A stretch of 64,000 bases of DNA. It comes from an uncultured Afifella sp. (GTDB lineage Bacteria > Pseudomonadota > Alphaproteobacteria > Rhizobiales > Afifellaceae). Made by a program: the position numbers and the translations under genes. The notes beneath the pieces were generated by a model that saw only the letters and a program-made list of their open reading frames with translations, had not been told where the DNA came from and ran no database searches. Location of the stretch: the NCBI GenBank assembly GCA_947259045.1, contig CAMYKZ010000027.1:1-64000 (forward strand), in the 5' to 3' direction. Shown piece by piece: positions 37,123-45,268 of the stretch (the first letter of the stretch is position 1; each line of letters begins with the position of its first letter).

Positions 37123-37518
37123 ATGTTATTCAAATCAACCCTTGCCGCTGGTATCGTCGCGCTGTCGGTGATTGCTGCATCCGCACCGGCACAGGCCCAT
37201 TCGCCCAGCCTCAGTGTTCATGGATCGGGCGGCGGCGTCAGTATTCAGTCCGGCGGCCATGGCCCTCGTCATGACCGGAGAGACTGGAGGCGAGACCGCG
37301 GCCAGCGCTATCACCTTTCAGTCTGGCAGGTTCGCCGCCAGCTTCGCCATCGCGGTTTCCGCGACATGTATTTCGTCGACCGCCGTGCACCGGTTTACAA
37401 GGTCCGGGCCATCGGCCCGCGTGGCCACCGGGTGTTGCTCGTCGTGAGTTCGCAGACGGGCCGGGTCATCAATCGCCAGCCCCTCCGGCGGCATTATCCA
37501 GCCCGGCGGCGCTACTGA
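37123..37518 (+). CDS. Exported basic protein of unknown function
   Basis: The 131-residue protein has a signal peptide of about 27 residues ending APAQA, a Gly/Ser-rich segment, then an Arg-rich domain with WQVRRQLRHRGFRDMYFVDR and a beta-hairpin-like KVRAIGPRGHRVLLVVSSQTG. The second half resembles PepSY-type or small periplasmic domains seen in many rhizobial proteins, but I cannot name a family. AGGAGAGA sits before the ATG at 37123. A strong terminator follows at 37578, so it is a single-gene unit. Confidence 0.75.
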   Translation: MLFKSTLAAGIVALSVIAASAPAQAHSPSLSVHGSGGGVSIQSGGHGPRHDRRDWRRDRGQRYHLSVWQVRRQLRHRGFRDMYFVDRRAPVYKVRAIGPRGHRVLLVVSSQTGRVINRQPLRRHYPARRRY

Positions 37519-37577
37519 TGGCCGAATAGTCGGCTGACAAATTCGGGTACTGCAACGCCCCCTCCGGTGCCCGGACT

Positions 37578-37609
37578 GAGCCGGCGGTCTATGACCGCCG
37601 GCTCTTCTT
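37578..37609 (+). terminator. Rho-independent terminator
   Basis: GAGCCGGCGGTC and GACCGCCGGCTC form a perfect 12-base stem with a three-base loop, followed by TTCTT. It ends the transcript of the exported basic protein at 37518. Confidence 0.85.
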
Positions 37610-37697
37610 ATACAGGATTAACCCGCAGCGCTTCTTGCCTTGTTGCGGCAGCTTGTTATGACAGCGGTGACCGTCTGTCATTCCGGCTGCACCAAAC

Positions 37698-38639
37698 ATG
37701 ACCGATTTGCCCCTTCTGGCTGATTTGCCTGCCAATCCGGTTCCGCGGGGAACCGTCAGTGGCGAAGTTATCACCAGCGACAGGGTGCGGATTCGATATG
37801 CCCGCTGGCCGGCGACGTCGCGGCGGAAACGCGGTACTGTGCTGTTGCTGCAGGGGCGGGCGGAGTTCATCGAGAAATATTTCGAGACGGCAAACGACCT
37901 TCGCCGGCGCGGTTTTGCCGTCGCGACTTTCGACTGGCGCGGACAGGGCGGTTCGCAACGGCTTCTGAGCGACCGCAACAAGGGCCATGTCGATGATTTC
38001 GACGATTACGGTCTGGATGTGGAAGCCGTCGTACAACAGGTGATGCTGGCGGACTGTCCGCCACCATATTACCTTCTCGCCCACTCAACCGGTGCTGCCG
38101 TTGCGCTTGATTATACCGCGCGGGCGCGCACCCAGTTTGAACGAATGGTGCTGATGGCGCCGCTGCTCGGGCTGGCTGGCAGGTCAACGCGTTTGCTGCG
38201 AATATTGTCGGGATTTCTGGGTATTTTCGGGCTTGCGGAAAGTTATGTTCCCGGCGGCGGCAAGACGCTGGTCCAGACTGAGCCGTTCGAAAAAAATCCG
38301 CTGACCAGCGACCGCGAACGTTACGCGCGTTATACATCGGTCATTGAAGCGCGGCCGGATTTGGGGCTTGGATCCCCGACAATCGGCTGGATCCGGTCTG
38401 TCACGCAGGTGGCGGAACATTTTGAAAGCCCTGAATTTCCGCCAACCGTTCCGATGCCGGTGCTGATGGTGATGGCGGGGCGGGAGACAATCGTTTCAAA
38501 CCCGGCTGTCGAGAGGTTGTCGAGCCGAATGAAAACCGGCGCCCACACGCTCATTCCCGGCGCCCGCCATGAACTGCTGAGCGAAAGCGACCGTTACCGG
38601 GATCAGTTCTGGGCCGCGTTTGACTCCTTTATCGGCTGA
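37698..38639 (+). CDS. Alpha/beta hydrolase, lysophospholipase/monoacylglycerol-lipase-like
   Basis: The 313-residue serine hydrolase of the PldB/Hydrolase_4 type has the oxyanion-side segment FDWRGQGGS, the nucleophile elbow LLAHSTGAAV (Ser in HSTG instead of the usual GHSxG or HSMG), a cap region (residues about 150-210), a late Asp/Glu region near VMAGRETIVS and catalytic His in PGARHELL. It probably cleaves fatty acyl esters; substrate is unknown. It lies tail to tail with hisN, 11 bases between the stops. Confidence 0.85.
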   Translation: MTDLPLLADLPANPVPRGTVSGEVITSDRVRIRYARWPATSRRKRGTVLLLQGRAEFIEKYFETANDLRRRGFAVATFDWRGQGGSQRLLSDRNKGHVDDFDDYGLDVEAVVQQVMLADCPPPYYLLAHSTGAAVALDYTARARTQFERMVLMAPLLGLAGRSTRLLRILSGFLGIFGLAESYVPGGGKTLVQTEPFEKNPLTSDRERYARYTSVIEARPDLGLGSPTIGWIRSVTQVAEHFESPEFPPTVPMPVLMVMAGRETIVSNPAVERLSSRMKTGAHTLIPGARHELLSESDRYRDQFWAAFDSFIG

Positions 38640-38650
38640 GCTGAATTGGT

Positions 38651-39445
38651 TTATTCACCGGCCAGCCGCCGCAGGACAGGGTCCAGAAGCCGTTTATCGC
38701 CGACGGCAACGGCCTGACCGCCGCCTTTTTTCCGGTTGCCGGACCAATCGGTCACACAGCCGCCGGCACCTTCAATGACCGGCACGATCGGCTCGATATC
38801 ATAAGGTTGCAGCCCGGATTCGATGACGCAATCGATAAATCCCATGGCAAGCATGGCATAGGCATAACAATCATAACCGTAGCGGACGAGCCTGGATTGC
38901 GCCTCGACCGCCCGGAAAGCCTGCAAATCATCCGGCGGGAACATGTCAGGACTTGTGGTGGAAAGGGTCATATCGGCGATCGCGGTACAATCGCGTGTGT
39001 GCATTGGCGCAGTTTCACCGCCGCGGCTCAAGAACGATCCGGAAGCATCGCCGTAAAACCGTTCGTCCATATAGGGCTGCGCGATCATTCCAACAGCCGG
39101 TTCGCCCTGATGCCGCAAGCCGATCAGGACGCCCCAGAGCGGCAGACCGCTGATGAAAGCCCGGGTTCCGTCAATCGGGTCGAGAACCCAGACATAGTCG
39201 GCATCGACATTCTCAGAGCCGAATTCTTCGCCCATGATTCCGTGTTCGGGAAAATTCTCGTGAATCAGCGCACGCATGGCCTGCTCGGCATCGCGATCTG
39301 CATTTGTTACCGGATCAAACCCCTCATCACCGGTCTGCGTCTTGGTATTGATCGTCATTTCAGAGCGAAAAATCGGCAGAATCACCTCACCGGCCCTCTC
39401 AGCCAGCTGGTGTAAAAACGGGAAACTGGATTGCGCCTTGTGCAT
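38651..39445 (-). CDS. hisN: Histidinol-phosphatase of the inositol monophosphatase family
   Basis: The 264-residue Mg2+-dependent phosphatase has the IMPase motifs EEFGSE, WVLDPIDGTRAFISG and the late GLQPYDIEPIVPVIEGAGG. The wording of the second motif (DPIDGTRAFI) and the GYDCYAYAMLA segment fit the HisN group that dephosphorylates histidinol phosphate. Genomes of this order lack a HisB-type phosphatase and use this enzyme. An inositol or other sugar phosphatase role cannot be excluded. The neighbouring sRNA gene is named suhB/mmgR after this kind of context. Confidence 0.85.
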   Translation of the reverse strand: MHKAQSSFPFLHQLAERAGEVILPIFRSEMTINTKTQTGDEGFDPVTNADRDAEQAMRALIHENFPEHGIMGEEFGSENVDADYVWVLDPIDGTRAFISGLPLWGVLIGLRHQGEPAVGMIAQPYMDERFYGDASGSFLSRGGETAPMHTRDCTAIADMTLSTTSPDMFPPDDLQAFRAVEAQSRLVRYGYDCYAYAMLAMGFIDCVIESGLQPYDIEPIVPVIEGAGGCVTDWSGNRKKGGGQAVAVGDKRLLDPVLRRLAGE

Positions 39446-39631
39446 GTCTTCTCAACTATCCTCGGAATATTGATCATCCGATAAACAAAAAAGTCTTTTT
39501 ATCCAATGGCTTAATTGGAAACGACAAGTGGTGCGAATTTACAACGGTTCAAGGAATTCGCAACAAAACGGTCAGTGTGTGTGCATTCGCACTTGATTTT
39601 TGTGCGCAGCACAATAAATTGTGCATTGCGG

Positions 39632-39706
39632 TACGTTGTATCGCATGCCCTCATTGGGCGTTTCCTCCCTAGACTTGGGTCGCACTTCGGTGCGACCCCT
39701 TTTTTT
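39632..39706 (+). ncRNA. mmgR: suhB/MmgR (alpha-r8 type) trans-acting small RNA
   Basis: There is an isolated plus-strand transcript unit between two minus-strand genes. It shows a short hairpin GCCC-TCATT-GGGC (39647-39659), an unpaired GTTTCCTCCCTAGACTT (anti-Shine-Dalgarno-like CCTCCC), then a perfect nine-base terminator stem GGGTCGCAC / GTGCGACCC (39677-39698) with UUCG loop and a seven-T run. This order, length of about 75 bases and position between an IMPase-family gene and an N-formylglutamate amidohydrolase gene fit MmgR of Sinorhizobium. There MmgR limits polyhydroxybutyrate storage. The 5' end is estimated. Confidence 0.8.
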
Positions 39707-39735
39707 GCCTGTATTCCGGAAATCTGTCCGCGCAG

Positions 39736-40623
39736 CTATTCCGCTGCGATCGGCACTGCCTGGGGTGGTGAACCTGCAAACCGGACCAGTGCGCCGATCA
39801 GGCACGATATGTCGCTCCTCAATCGTTCAAACCCGTCATGCAGTTCGAGATTCTGTTCGTCCATGTAAAGGGCGCGGTTAATTTCGATCTGCAGGGCTTG
39901 CAGGCCGCGTGACGGGCGGCCGTAATGCTCGGTGATAAATCCGCCGGCATAGGGCTTGTTGCGGCAAACCGTATAACCAAGATCGCGCAGACAATCGGCG
40001 GCCACATCCGTCAATTCGCTTTGGCAGGAAATCCCGAAGCGATCGCCCAGGACAAAATCCGGTCGGAGCCGGCTGTGTCCTGCGCGCATGGCCGACGGCA
40101 TGGAATGGCAGTCGATCAAGCAGGCCTGACCGAATTCGACATGGGTGCGGGCCAGCAATTGCCGCAGACAATCATGGTAGGGTTTGTAAATCGCATCAAT
40201 TCGCGCCAGCGCGGTCTCAACCGACATCGGCTCCCGGTAAATATCCTGGGCATCGCACACGATACGGGGAATCGTGCCCAGCCCTCCGGCAACCCTGAGA
40301 GATCTGATATTGGCAAACGGCGGCAACCGGTCGGTAAACATTTTCGGGTCGAGTTCGAACGGTTCGCGGTTGACATCCAGAAAGGCGCGGGGGTAGGTCG
40401 CCCGGATCAGGGGGGCACCAAGATCGACTGCATTAGCAAACAGCGCATCCACCATCAGATCCTCAGAACTGCGAATCATCCGGTGGTCGAGGCGGGACGC
40501 GTCGAGAAATGACGGCGGGTAAAACCGCCCGCTGTGCGGCGAGGAAAAAACAAACGGCACCATCTGCCTGTCTGGCGCCAGAATCTCAAAAGGCGGAGGC
40601 AATGTGGTCAGGTCTTCCGTCAA
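39736..40623 (-). CDS. N-formylglutamate amidohydrolase family protein
   Basis: The 295-residue metal-dependent hydrolase has the family motifs FSSPHSGRFYPPSFL near the start, RATYPRAFLDVNREPFELD, and ACLIDCHSMPS with likely zinc-binding His. It may cleave N-formylglutamate or similar N-acyl amino acids. No histidine-degradation genes are near, so a hut role is not supported by context. It faces the mmgR-like sRNA gene end to end, and cpdR lies divergently upstream. Confidence 0.9.
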   Translation of the reverse strand: MTEDLTTLPPPFEILAPDRQMVPFVFSSPHSGRFYPPSFLDASRLDHRMIRSSEDLMVDALFANAVDLGAPLIRATYPRAFLDVNREPFELDPKMFTDRLPPFANIRSLRVAGGLGTIPRIVCDAQDIYREPMSVETALARIDAIYKPYHDCLRQLLARTHVEFGQACLIDCHSMPSAMRAGHSRLRPDFVLGDRFGISCQSELTDVAADCLRDLGYTVCRNKPYAGGFITEHYGRPSRGLQALQIEINRALYMDEQNLELHDGFERLRSDISCLIGALVRFAGSPPQAVPIAAE

Positions 40624-40808
40624 TTAACCGTCCTATCCCCTGTTAATGGGCGCTTAGATCCCGTAAATGGCCATGATTGCCGCAATTTTGGCACGAATCT
40701 TCCTGATATGTTGCCGCTGGAATGCGTCTGTGTCCACATTAATGGTATTTTCGCCGTTGCCGTGCAGAAACTTACCCGATATTTACCCGAATGCATCAAG
40801 GTCGCCGA

Positions 40809-41204
40809 ATGACAATGAACAATATCACACCGGAGGGCCAATTGAAGGGCCGTATCCTGCTTGCAGAAGACGACGAAGATATGCGCCGGTTTCTGGCAAA
40901 AGCGCTGGAAAATGCGGGCTATCAGGTGGTCTCCTTCGATAATGGTCTGAGCGCATACGAACGTTTGCGCGAAGAGCCGTTCAACCTTCTTTTGACCGAT
41001 ATCGTGATGCCGCAGATGGATGGTATCGAACTGGCGCGAAAAGCGGCGGAACTCGATCCTGATCTGAAGATCATGTTCATTACCGGTTTTGCGGCTGTTG
41101 CGCTGAATGCCGATCTTGAAGCGCCGAAAGATGCCAAGATCCTGTCCAAGCCGTTTCATTTGCGCGATCTTGTCAGCGAAGTCAGCCGGCTGATCGCCGC
41201 TTAG
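40809..41204 (+). CDS. cpdR: Single-domain response regulator CpdR
   Basis: This receiver-only protein, in its unphosphorylated form, docks to ClpXP and helps degrade cell-cycle proteins such as CtrA; the CckA-ChpT phosphorelay turns it off. The receiver is complete: acidic pair LLAEDDEDMRRFL, phospho-Asp in LLLTDIVMPQMDGIE, Thr in FITGFAAVALN and Lys in LSKPFHLRDL. The ATG at 40809 gives 131 residues, about 10-12 more at the N-terminus than usual; no closer start lies in front of the domain, and AAGG precedes the codon. Confidence 0.92.
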   Translation: MTMNNITPEGQLKGRILLAEDDEDMRRFLAKALENAGYQVVSFDNGLSAYERLREEPFNLLLTDIVMPQMDGIELARKAAELDPDLKIMFITGFAAVALNADLEAPKDAKILSKPFHLRDLVSEVSRLIAA

Positions 41205-41360
41205 CCCCGTTTGAATTCCCTGATTTTCCGGACCGGCAGCGCAGGTCGCTCGCGCGCGCCGATTTTCATCAATTGCAGACTTGCAACAAGCCTGTTCCAG
41301 CGGTATATCCGCGAGGCTGTTTTGACGGACAAGGTTCGTTTTGGCGGCACTACCCTTTAA

Positions 41361-41435
41361 GGGCGCGTAGCTCAGCGGGAGAGCACTTCGGTGACATCGA
41401 AGGGGTCGTAGGTTCAATCCCTACCGCGCCCACCA
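41361..41435 (+). tRNA. tRNA-Val (anticodon GAC)
   Basis: All arms fold. The acceptor stem is GGGCGCG with CGCGCCC, the D arm GCTC...GAGC, the anticodon arm CTTCG-GTGACAT-CGAAG with GAC at positions 34-36, and the T arm GTAGG-TTCAATC-CCTAC. The discriminator is A and the CCA end is encoded (41433-41435). No repeat of its 3' end is seen nearby that would point to an integrated element. Confidence 0.97.
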
Positions 41436-41497
41436 TTCCTCACAGGCAGTTATGCCACTCCAGTTTCAACACAGCCGGTCGAAATCGATGATGCGGC

Positions 41498-42397
41498 GTG
41501 ATTGAGCCGGCGGGTGAGTCATCTTTCCCGAGGGCGCTGGCGATCGGCGCAACGGGCATTTTTCTGCTTTCCGCCATGGGCGCGATGATCAAATTTCTGG
41601 CGGCCTCCTATCCGCCTCAGGAACTGGCTTTCTTCCGCAATTTTTTTGGCGTCATCCCGAACCTGCTGATTCTGGCAACCTCGCGTGACTGGCATGAAAG
41701 CGGGCGGCCACTGCGGATGGCGCAATGGCGCCTCGGCATTTCGCGTGGCCTGATGGTCGTCGGGGCGCAGTTCTGCTTCTATCTGTCGCTTGTTCACATG
41801 GAACTGGCGACGGCATCGGTACTGGTCTTCACCACGCCATTGTTCGTAACCGCATTGTCGGTGCCGCTGCTGGGTGACAGAGTCGGCGTCTGGCGCTGGT
41901 CTGCAGTGATTGCCGGCTTCTGCGGTGTTCTGCTGGTGATGCAGCCGGGCAGCGATGTGTTTTCGCCCTATGCGCTATTGCCGCTCGGCGCCGGATTTGC
42001 CTATGCCTGCACGTCGGTCAGCGTGCGACTGGTCACCGAAAAGATTTCCAGCGCGACCATCAATCTTTATTCATTGATCGGATCGGTCAGCAGTTCATTC
42101 CTGTTGATGATGACCACCAGCGGCTATGTGCCTGTGATCTCGGCCGACCACTGGATCCTGATCGTTGCGATGGCGACAATCGGCGGCACCGGCGTGTTCT
42201 GCCTGGTAGTTGCCTACCGCATGACCAAGCCGTCCAATCTGGCGCCGTTCGATTATCTCGGTATCGTCTACGCCTTCATTTTCGGATGGCTGTTCTTTGC
42301 CGAAGCGCCGATTGACAGAATGTTTCCGGGTGTTCTGCTGATCATCGGCGCCGGGCTGCTGATCATCTGGCGGGAGCGCCGGCGCGTGTCAGTCTGA
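41498..42397 (+). CDS. EamA/DMT-family transporter
   Basis: The 299-residue inner-membrane protein has two EamA repeats and about ten helices: the first is LAIGATGIFLLSAMGAMIKFL, the repeat boundary lies near GSDVFSPYALLPLGAG, and the second repeat includes AYRMTKPSNLAPFDYLGIVYA. It resembles RarD/S-adenosylmethionine-type carriers. The GTG at 41498 gives normal length; I see no better ATG. Its stop is three bases from the end of the convergent cytochrome gene. Substrate is unknown and it is not closely similar to the DMT gene at 241. Confidence 0.85.
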   Translation: MIEPAGESSFPRALAIGATGIFLLSAMGAMIKFLAASYPPQELAFFRNFFGVIPNLLILATSRDWHESGRPLRMAQWRLGISRGLMVVGAQFCFYLSLVHMELATASVLVFTTPLFVTALSVPLLGDRVGVWRWSAVIAGFCGVLLVMQPGSDVFSPYALLPLGAGFAYACTSVSVRLVTEKISSATINLYSLIGSVSSSFLLMMTTSGYVPVISADHWILIVAMATIGGTGVFCLVVAYRMTKPSNLAPFDYLGIVYAFIFGWLFFAEAPIDRMFPGVLLIIGAGLLIIWRERRRVSV

Positions 42398-42400
42398 TGC

Positions 42401-43132
42401 TCAGGGAGAAAACTTCCGGCTTTTGATATAGGCGACGACCGCAATCCGCTCGTCCTTTGAATAGACCTCTTTCCAGGCGGGCATCTTGCGGAAACCGTTG
42501 GTCACGCGGTCGAAAACAAATTCCGGCTTGTATTTGCGCGGCTTCAGCTTCGGCGCCTTGCCCGGATAAGCGTTCTTGCCATGGCAATGACGGCACTGCG
42601 ACCCCCAGATTTCCGCCCCGCCGGCGATTATCACCGGATCCGTCAGGATCGCTTCGGTAAATTCAGGCGGCGTTTCCGGTTCGGCCTCCGCTTCTTTTTC
42701 GGCCATGACCGGTTTGTCGTCAGACGGCGCCGAGGACTGGGTTCCGTCGTCGGAGAATTGTTTCAGATAGGCCAGAAGATTTTCCAGATCGGCCTCTTTC
42801 CTGACGCCGGAATAGGCCATTTTGGTCTTGGGAACGTATTTTTTCGGTGCTTTCAGATAGTCCGACAGAGTTTCCTCAGACCAGACGAGACCTTCCTCGC
42901 CCTTGGCTTTCATCGCCTTGGAATATTTGTAGTCTTCTGCAGTCCCGGCTGTGCGGCCGAAAAGATTGTTCAACTGCGGCCCGACCTTGTTCTTGGCGCC
43001 TTCGCCGACTGCATGACAGGCCTTGCACTTCTTGAAGAACTTTTCGCCCTCGGCGACATCGCCTTCTGCCAGTGCAGCGTCAAAAACCGAAATTGAGACC
43101 AGGGCGACCAGCGCCGCAAGAATGCGTTTCAT
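42401..43132 (-). CDS. Diheme cytochrome c
   Basis: The 243-residue periplasmic protein has a signal peptide ending DAALA. Haem 1 is bound by CKACH (36-40) in a class I c2/c552-like domain with axial Met near 105 in PKTKMAYSG. After an acidic Glu/Pro linker (about 130-158) a second small cytochrome domain binds haem with CRHCH (180-184) and probably Met in FRKMPAW. It lies after the PQQ-type sugar dehydrogenase on the same strand but beyond a terminator, so it could be the electron acceptor of that enzyme while having its own promoter. Confidence 0.9.
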   Translation of the reverse strand: MKRILAALVALVSISVFDAALAEGDVAEGEKFFKKCKACHAVGEGAKNKVGPQLNNLFGRTAGTAEDYKYSKAMKAKGEEGLVWSEETLSDYLKAPKKYVPKTKMAYSGVRKEADLENLLAYLKQFSDDGTQSSAPSDDKPVMAEKEAEAEPETPPEFTEAILTDPVIIAGGAEIWGSQCRHCHGKNAYPGKAPKLKPRKYKPEFVFDRVTNGFRKMPAWKEVYSKDERIAVVAYIKSRKFSP

Positions 43133-43246
43133 TGTTAGTTGTTCCTGAGCAAATTCTGAAAACCGAAACCGTGATTATGTGAAATCAAAACGGGTTTTGT
43201 TGCGGCATCGTGGCGCATCTGCCCGTCGATTTCAATCAGCAGGAAA

Positions 43247-43273
43247 GCAAACGCCGCCGGTGTCCCGGCGGCG
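43247..43273 (-). terminator. Terminator after the sugar dehydrogenase gene
   Basis: CGCCGCCGG (43252-43260) and CCGGCGGCG (43265-43273) form a nine-base stem with a four-base loop. On the minus strand the stem is followed by TTTGCTTT. It lies 21 bases after the dehydrogenase stop. Confidence 0.75.
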
Positions 43274-43294
43274 TCGCATCGATATTGACGACCC

Positions 43295-44596
43295 TTATTC
43301 GGCCGGAACGATCTTGTAGATCGTGTCCAGAGTGCCGTTCGGACCGGTTGTGATCGACGTCAGCGCATAGACTTCGCCGTCATTGTCTTGCGCGAAAGCC
43401 AGGATATACGGATTGTTGCCGTCCATATTGGTCTCTGCCTTTTCCATCGTCCATTTGCCGTCGCTGCCTTCTGTACCGATGAAGATCTGGCCGTCCATCG
43501 CGCCGAACGACTTGCTCCAGTCGCCGAAGATGTACTTGCCGTCCCACGCTTCGTGCGCGCCGCGGTAGACATAACCGCCGGTGTTGGAAATGCCCAGGCA
43601 GCCGTCCGGCTGTGCGGTGCAGTTCTTGTACTCAAGGATCGGCATTGTCAGGCCGGCCTGATCGCAGGAATCAGGATGGTTGTCAGGCTTCTGATAATCG
43701 AAGCAGTGGTTTCCTTCCATCTTCCGCCAGCCGAGATTTTCGCCCTTTGCGATAAGGTCGATTTCTTCAAAGGAATTCTGCTGCACGTCGCCGCAGAACA
43801 GCCGGCCGTCGGCCATGTCGAATGAACAGCGCCAGGGATTACGCAGACCGTAGGCCCAGATTTCCGGATTGGCATTGCTGTCGCCGACAAACGGATTGTC
43901 AGCCGGAACGCCGTACGGCTTGCCGTCCGACATCGTGTTGACGTCGATGCGCAGGATCTTGCCGTGCATCACCGTCATGTCCTGGCCGTTGCCTTCGGTC
44001 ACATTGTGGCCGATGCCCCAGTCATTGGCATAACCGCCGTCACCGGTGGAAATGTAGAGCATGCCGTCAGGTCCAAAACCGATCCAGTGGCCGTTATGGT
44101 TGAACTGCGGCCAGTCGATGCTGGAGATGACGCGGCCCGAATTGGGGTCGGCGACATCAGGATCATCGGCGGAGACCGTATATTCGGCAACCGTATTGGT
44201 GTGATCCCACCAGAATTCCTTGCCCAGATCGCCCTGGAAATTCAAATGACCGCTGTAAGCGACGTAGAACTTGCCGTTCGAGGCAAAATCGGGGTGGAAC
44301 GCAAGGCCGAGAAGACCGCGTTCGTCAAAGTCTGCAAATTGCGTGACAATCAGATTTCGGATGTCGAGAAAGGGTTCCGATTCCAGTTCGCCGTCTGCAT
44401 TGATGATGCGGACACGGCCAAACTGCTCAATGACGAATTTGCGGTCATCACCTGCTGGCTGAACCATTGCCAGCGGCGTATTAATGCCTGTCACATACGG
44501 CTCAAGTTTTATTTTCACATCAGCGCTTGCAGCGCCGCTCACCGCCAGAAGTGCCACGCCTGCGGCACAGGCTGCCAAGGTTTTCGCCAATTTCAT
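43295..44596 (-). CDS. PQQ-dependent sugar dehydrogenase (soluble GDH / Yliil-like)
   Basis: The 433-residue periplasmic six-bladed beta-propeller has a signal peptide of about 25 residues (SGAASA). Family features include the entry MVQPAGDDRKFVIEQFGRV, DERGLLGLAFHPDFA with catalytic-type His, SIDWPQFNHNGHWIGFGPDG (PQQ-binding region), and GLRNPWRCSFD. Six Cys in the second half (CGDV, NHCFDYQK, DSCDQAG, KNCTAQPDGCLG) may form disulfides. It oxidises sugars or aldoses and passes electrons to a c-type cytochrome. Confidence 0.85.
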   Translation of the reverse strand: MKLAKTLAACAAGVALLAVSGAASADVKIKLEPYVTGINTPLAMVQPAGDDRKFVIEQFGRVRIINADGELESEPFLDIRNLIVTQFADFDERGLLGLAFHPDFASNGKFYVAYSGHLNFQGDLGKEFWWDHTNTVAEYTVSADDPDVADPNSGRVISSIDWPQFNHNGHWIGFGPDGMLYISTGDGGYANDWGIGHNVTEGNGQDMTVMHGKILRIDVNTMSDGKPYGVPADNPFVGDSNANPEIWAYGLRNPWRCSFDMADGRLFCGDVQQNSFEEIDLIAKGENLGWRKMEGNHCFDYQKPDNHPDSCDQAGLTMPILEYKNCTAQPDGCLGISNTGGYVYRGAHEAWDGKYIFGDWSKSFGAMDGQIFIGTEGSDGKWTMEKAETNMDGNNPYILAFAQDNDGEVYALTSITTGPNGTLDTIYKIVPAE

Positions 44597-44721
44597 AGCA
44601 TTCTTCTCCCATAGCTGATTAGCCCCATTCCCGACTTGGGCCTGAGGGCTGGATCATTTGTAATTCCAGCGGAGCAATTGATACTGACGTGGGGGTAACT
44701 TGTCCATAAGAAATCGACCGA

Positions 44722-45246
44722 TCATCGGATGAGGGCGTCAATCATTGGCCGATGGCGGGTCATGTAAATGCGGAACCATTGCGAGAATCGCGACGGTTCC
44801 GCGGCAAGCCATGCATCAATCTTATCCAGCGTCGCCCATTCCAGCGCTGCAACCTCATCGGGATCATATTTGTCAAGCGGCACGTCTGACGCGCGAGCAA
44901 AAAAACACGAGACGATTTCATTCTCAAACAGGCCGTTGCCGACATCGGCTGCATAGGTGATTTCGCCGAACCGGGTCAGCGGCGCGGTCCATCCGAGTTC
45001 CTCCTGCAATCTTCGCGGAGCGCACTCTTCAACCGTTTCATTCCACCGCGGATGGGAACAGCAGGTGTTCGCCCATAACAGGCCGGAATGATATTTGACG
45101 GCGGCGCGCTTTTGCAGCAGCAGGCGGTCGCCGTCGATAAGAAACACGGAAATGGCCAGATGCTGGACGTTGCGGATATGCGCATCCAGCTTCTCCACCG
45201 GCCGGAGGCCGCCATCTTCGCCGATTTCGGTAATCATTTCGGTCAT
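44722..45246 (-). CDS. idi: Isopentenyl-diphosphate delta-isomerase, type I
   Basis: The 174-residue Nudix-fold cytoplasmic enzyme interconverts IPP and DMAPP, giving the starter for prenyl chains. Catalytic Cys lies in NTCCSHPRW, the Nudix-like helix in ETVEECAPRRLQEELG, and the catalytic Glu region in ENEIVSCFFA. I set the start at the ATG 45246, directly before the conserved domain; a longer frame runs back into the upstream gene. It is the last gene of the run eboA-eboB-VTT-idi with a 22-base gap, so it is likely dedicated to the ebo pathway. Confidence 0.9.
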   Translation of the reverse strand: MTEMITEIGEDGGLRPVEKLDAHIRNVQHLAISVFLIDGDRLLLQKRAAVKYHSGLLWANTCCSHPRWNETVEECAPRRLQEELGWTAPLTRFGEITYAADVGNGLFENEIVSCFFARASDVPLDKYDPDEVAALEWATLDKIDAWLAAEPSRFSQWFRIYMTRHRPMIDALIR

Positions 45247-45268
45247 GTCGGTCTCGTTGCGTATGCCA

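Noticed and set aside
41361-41435. tRNA-Val gene as a possible integration site for a mobile island
   Set aside because: No copy of the tRNA 3' end, integrase or phage-like gene is seen on either side within the window.
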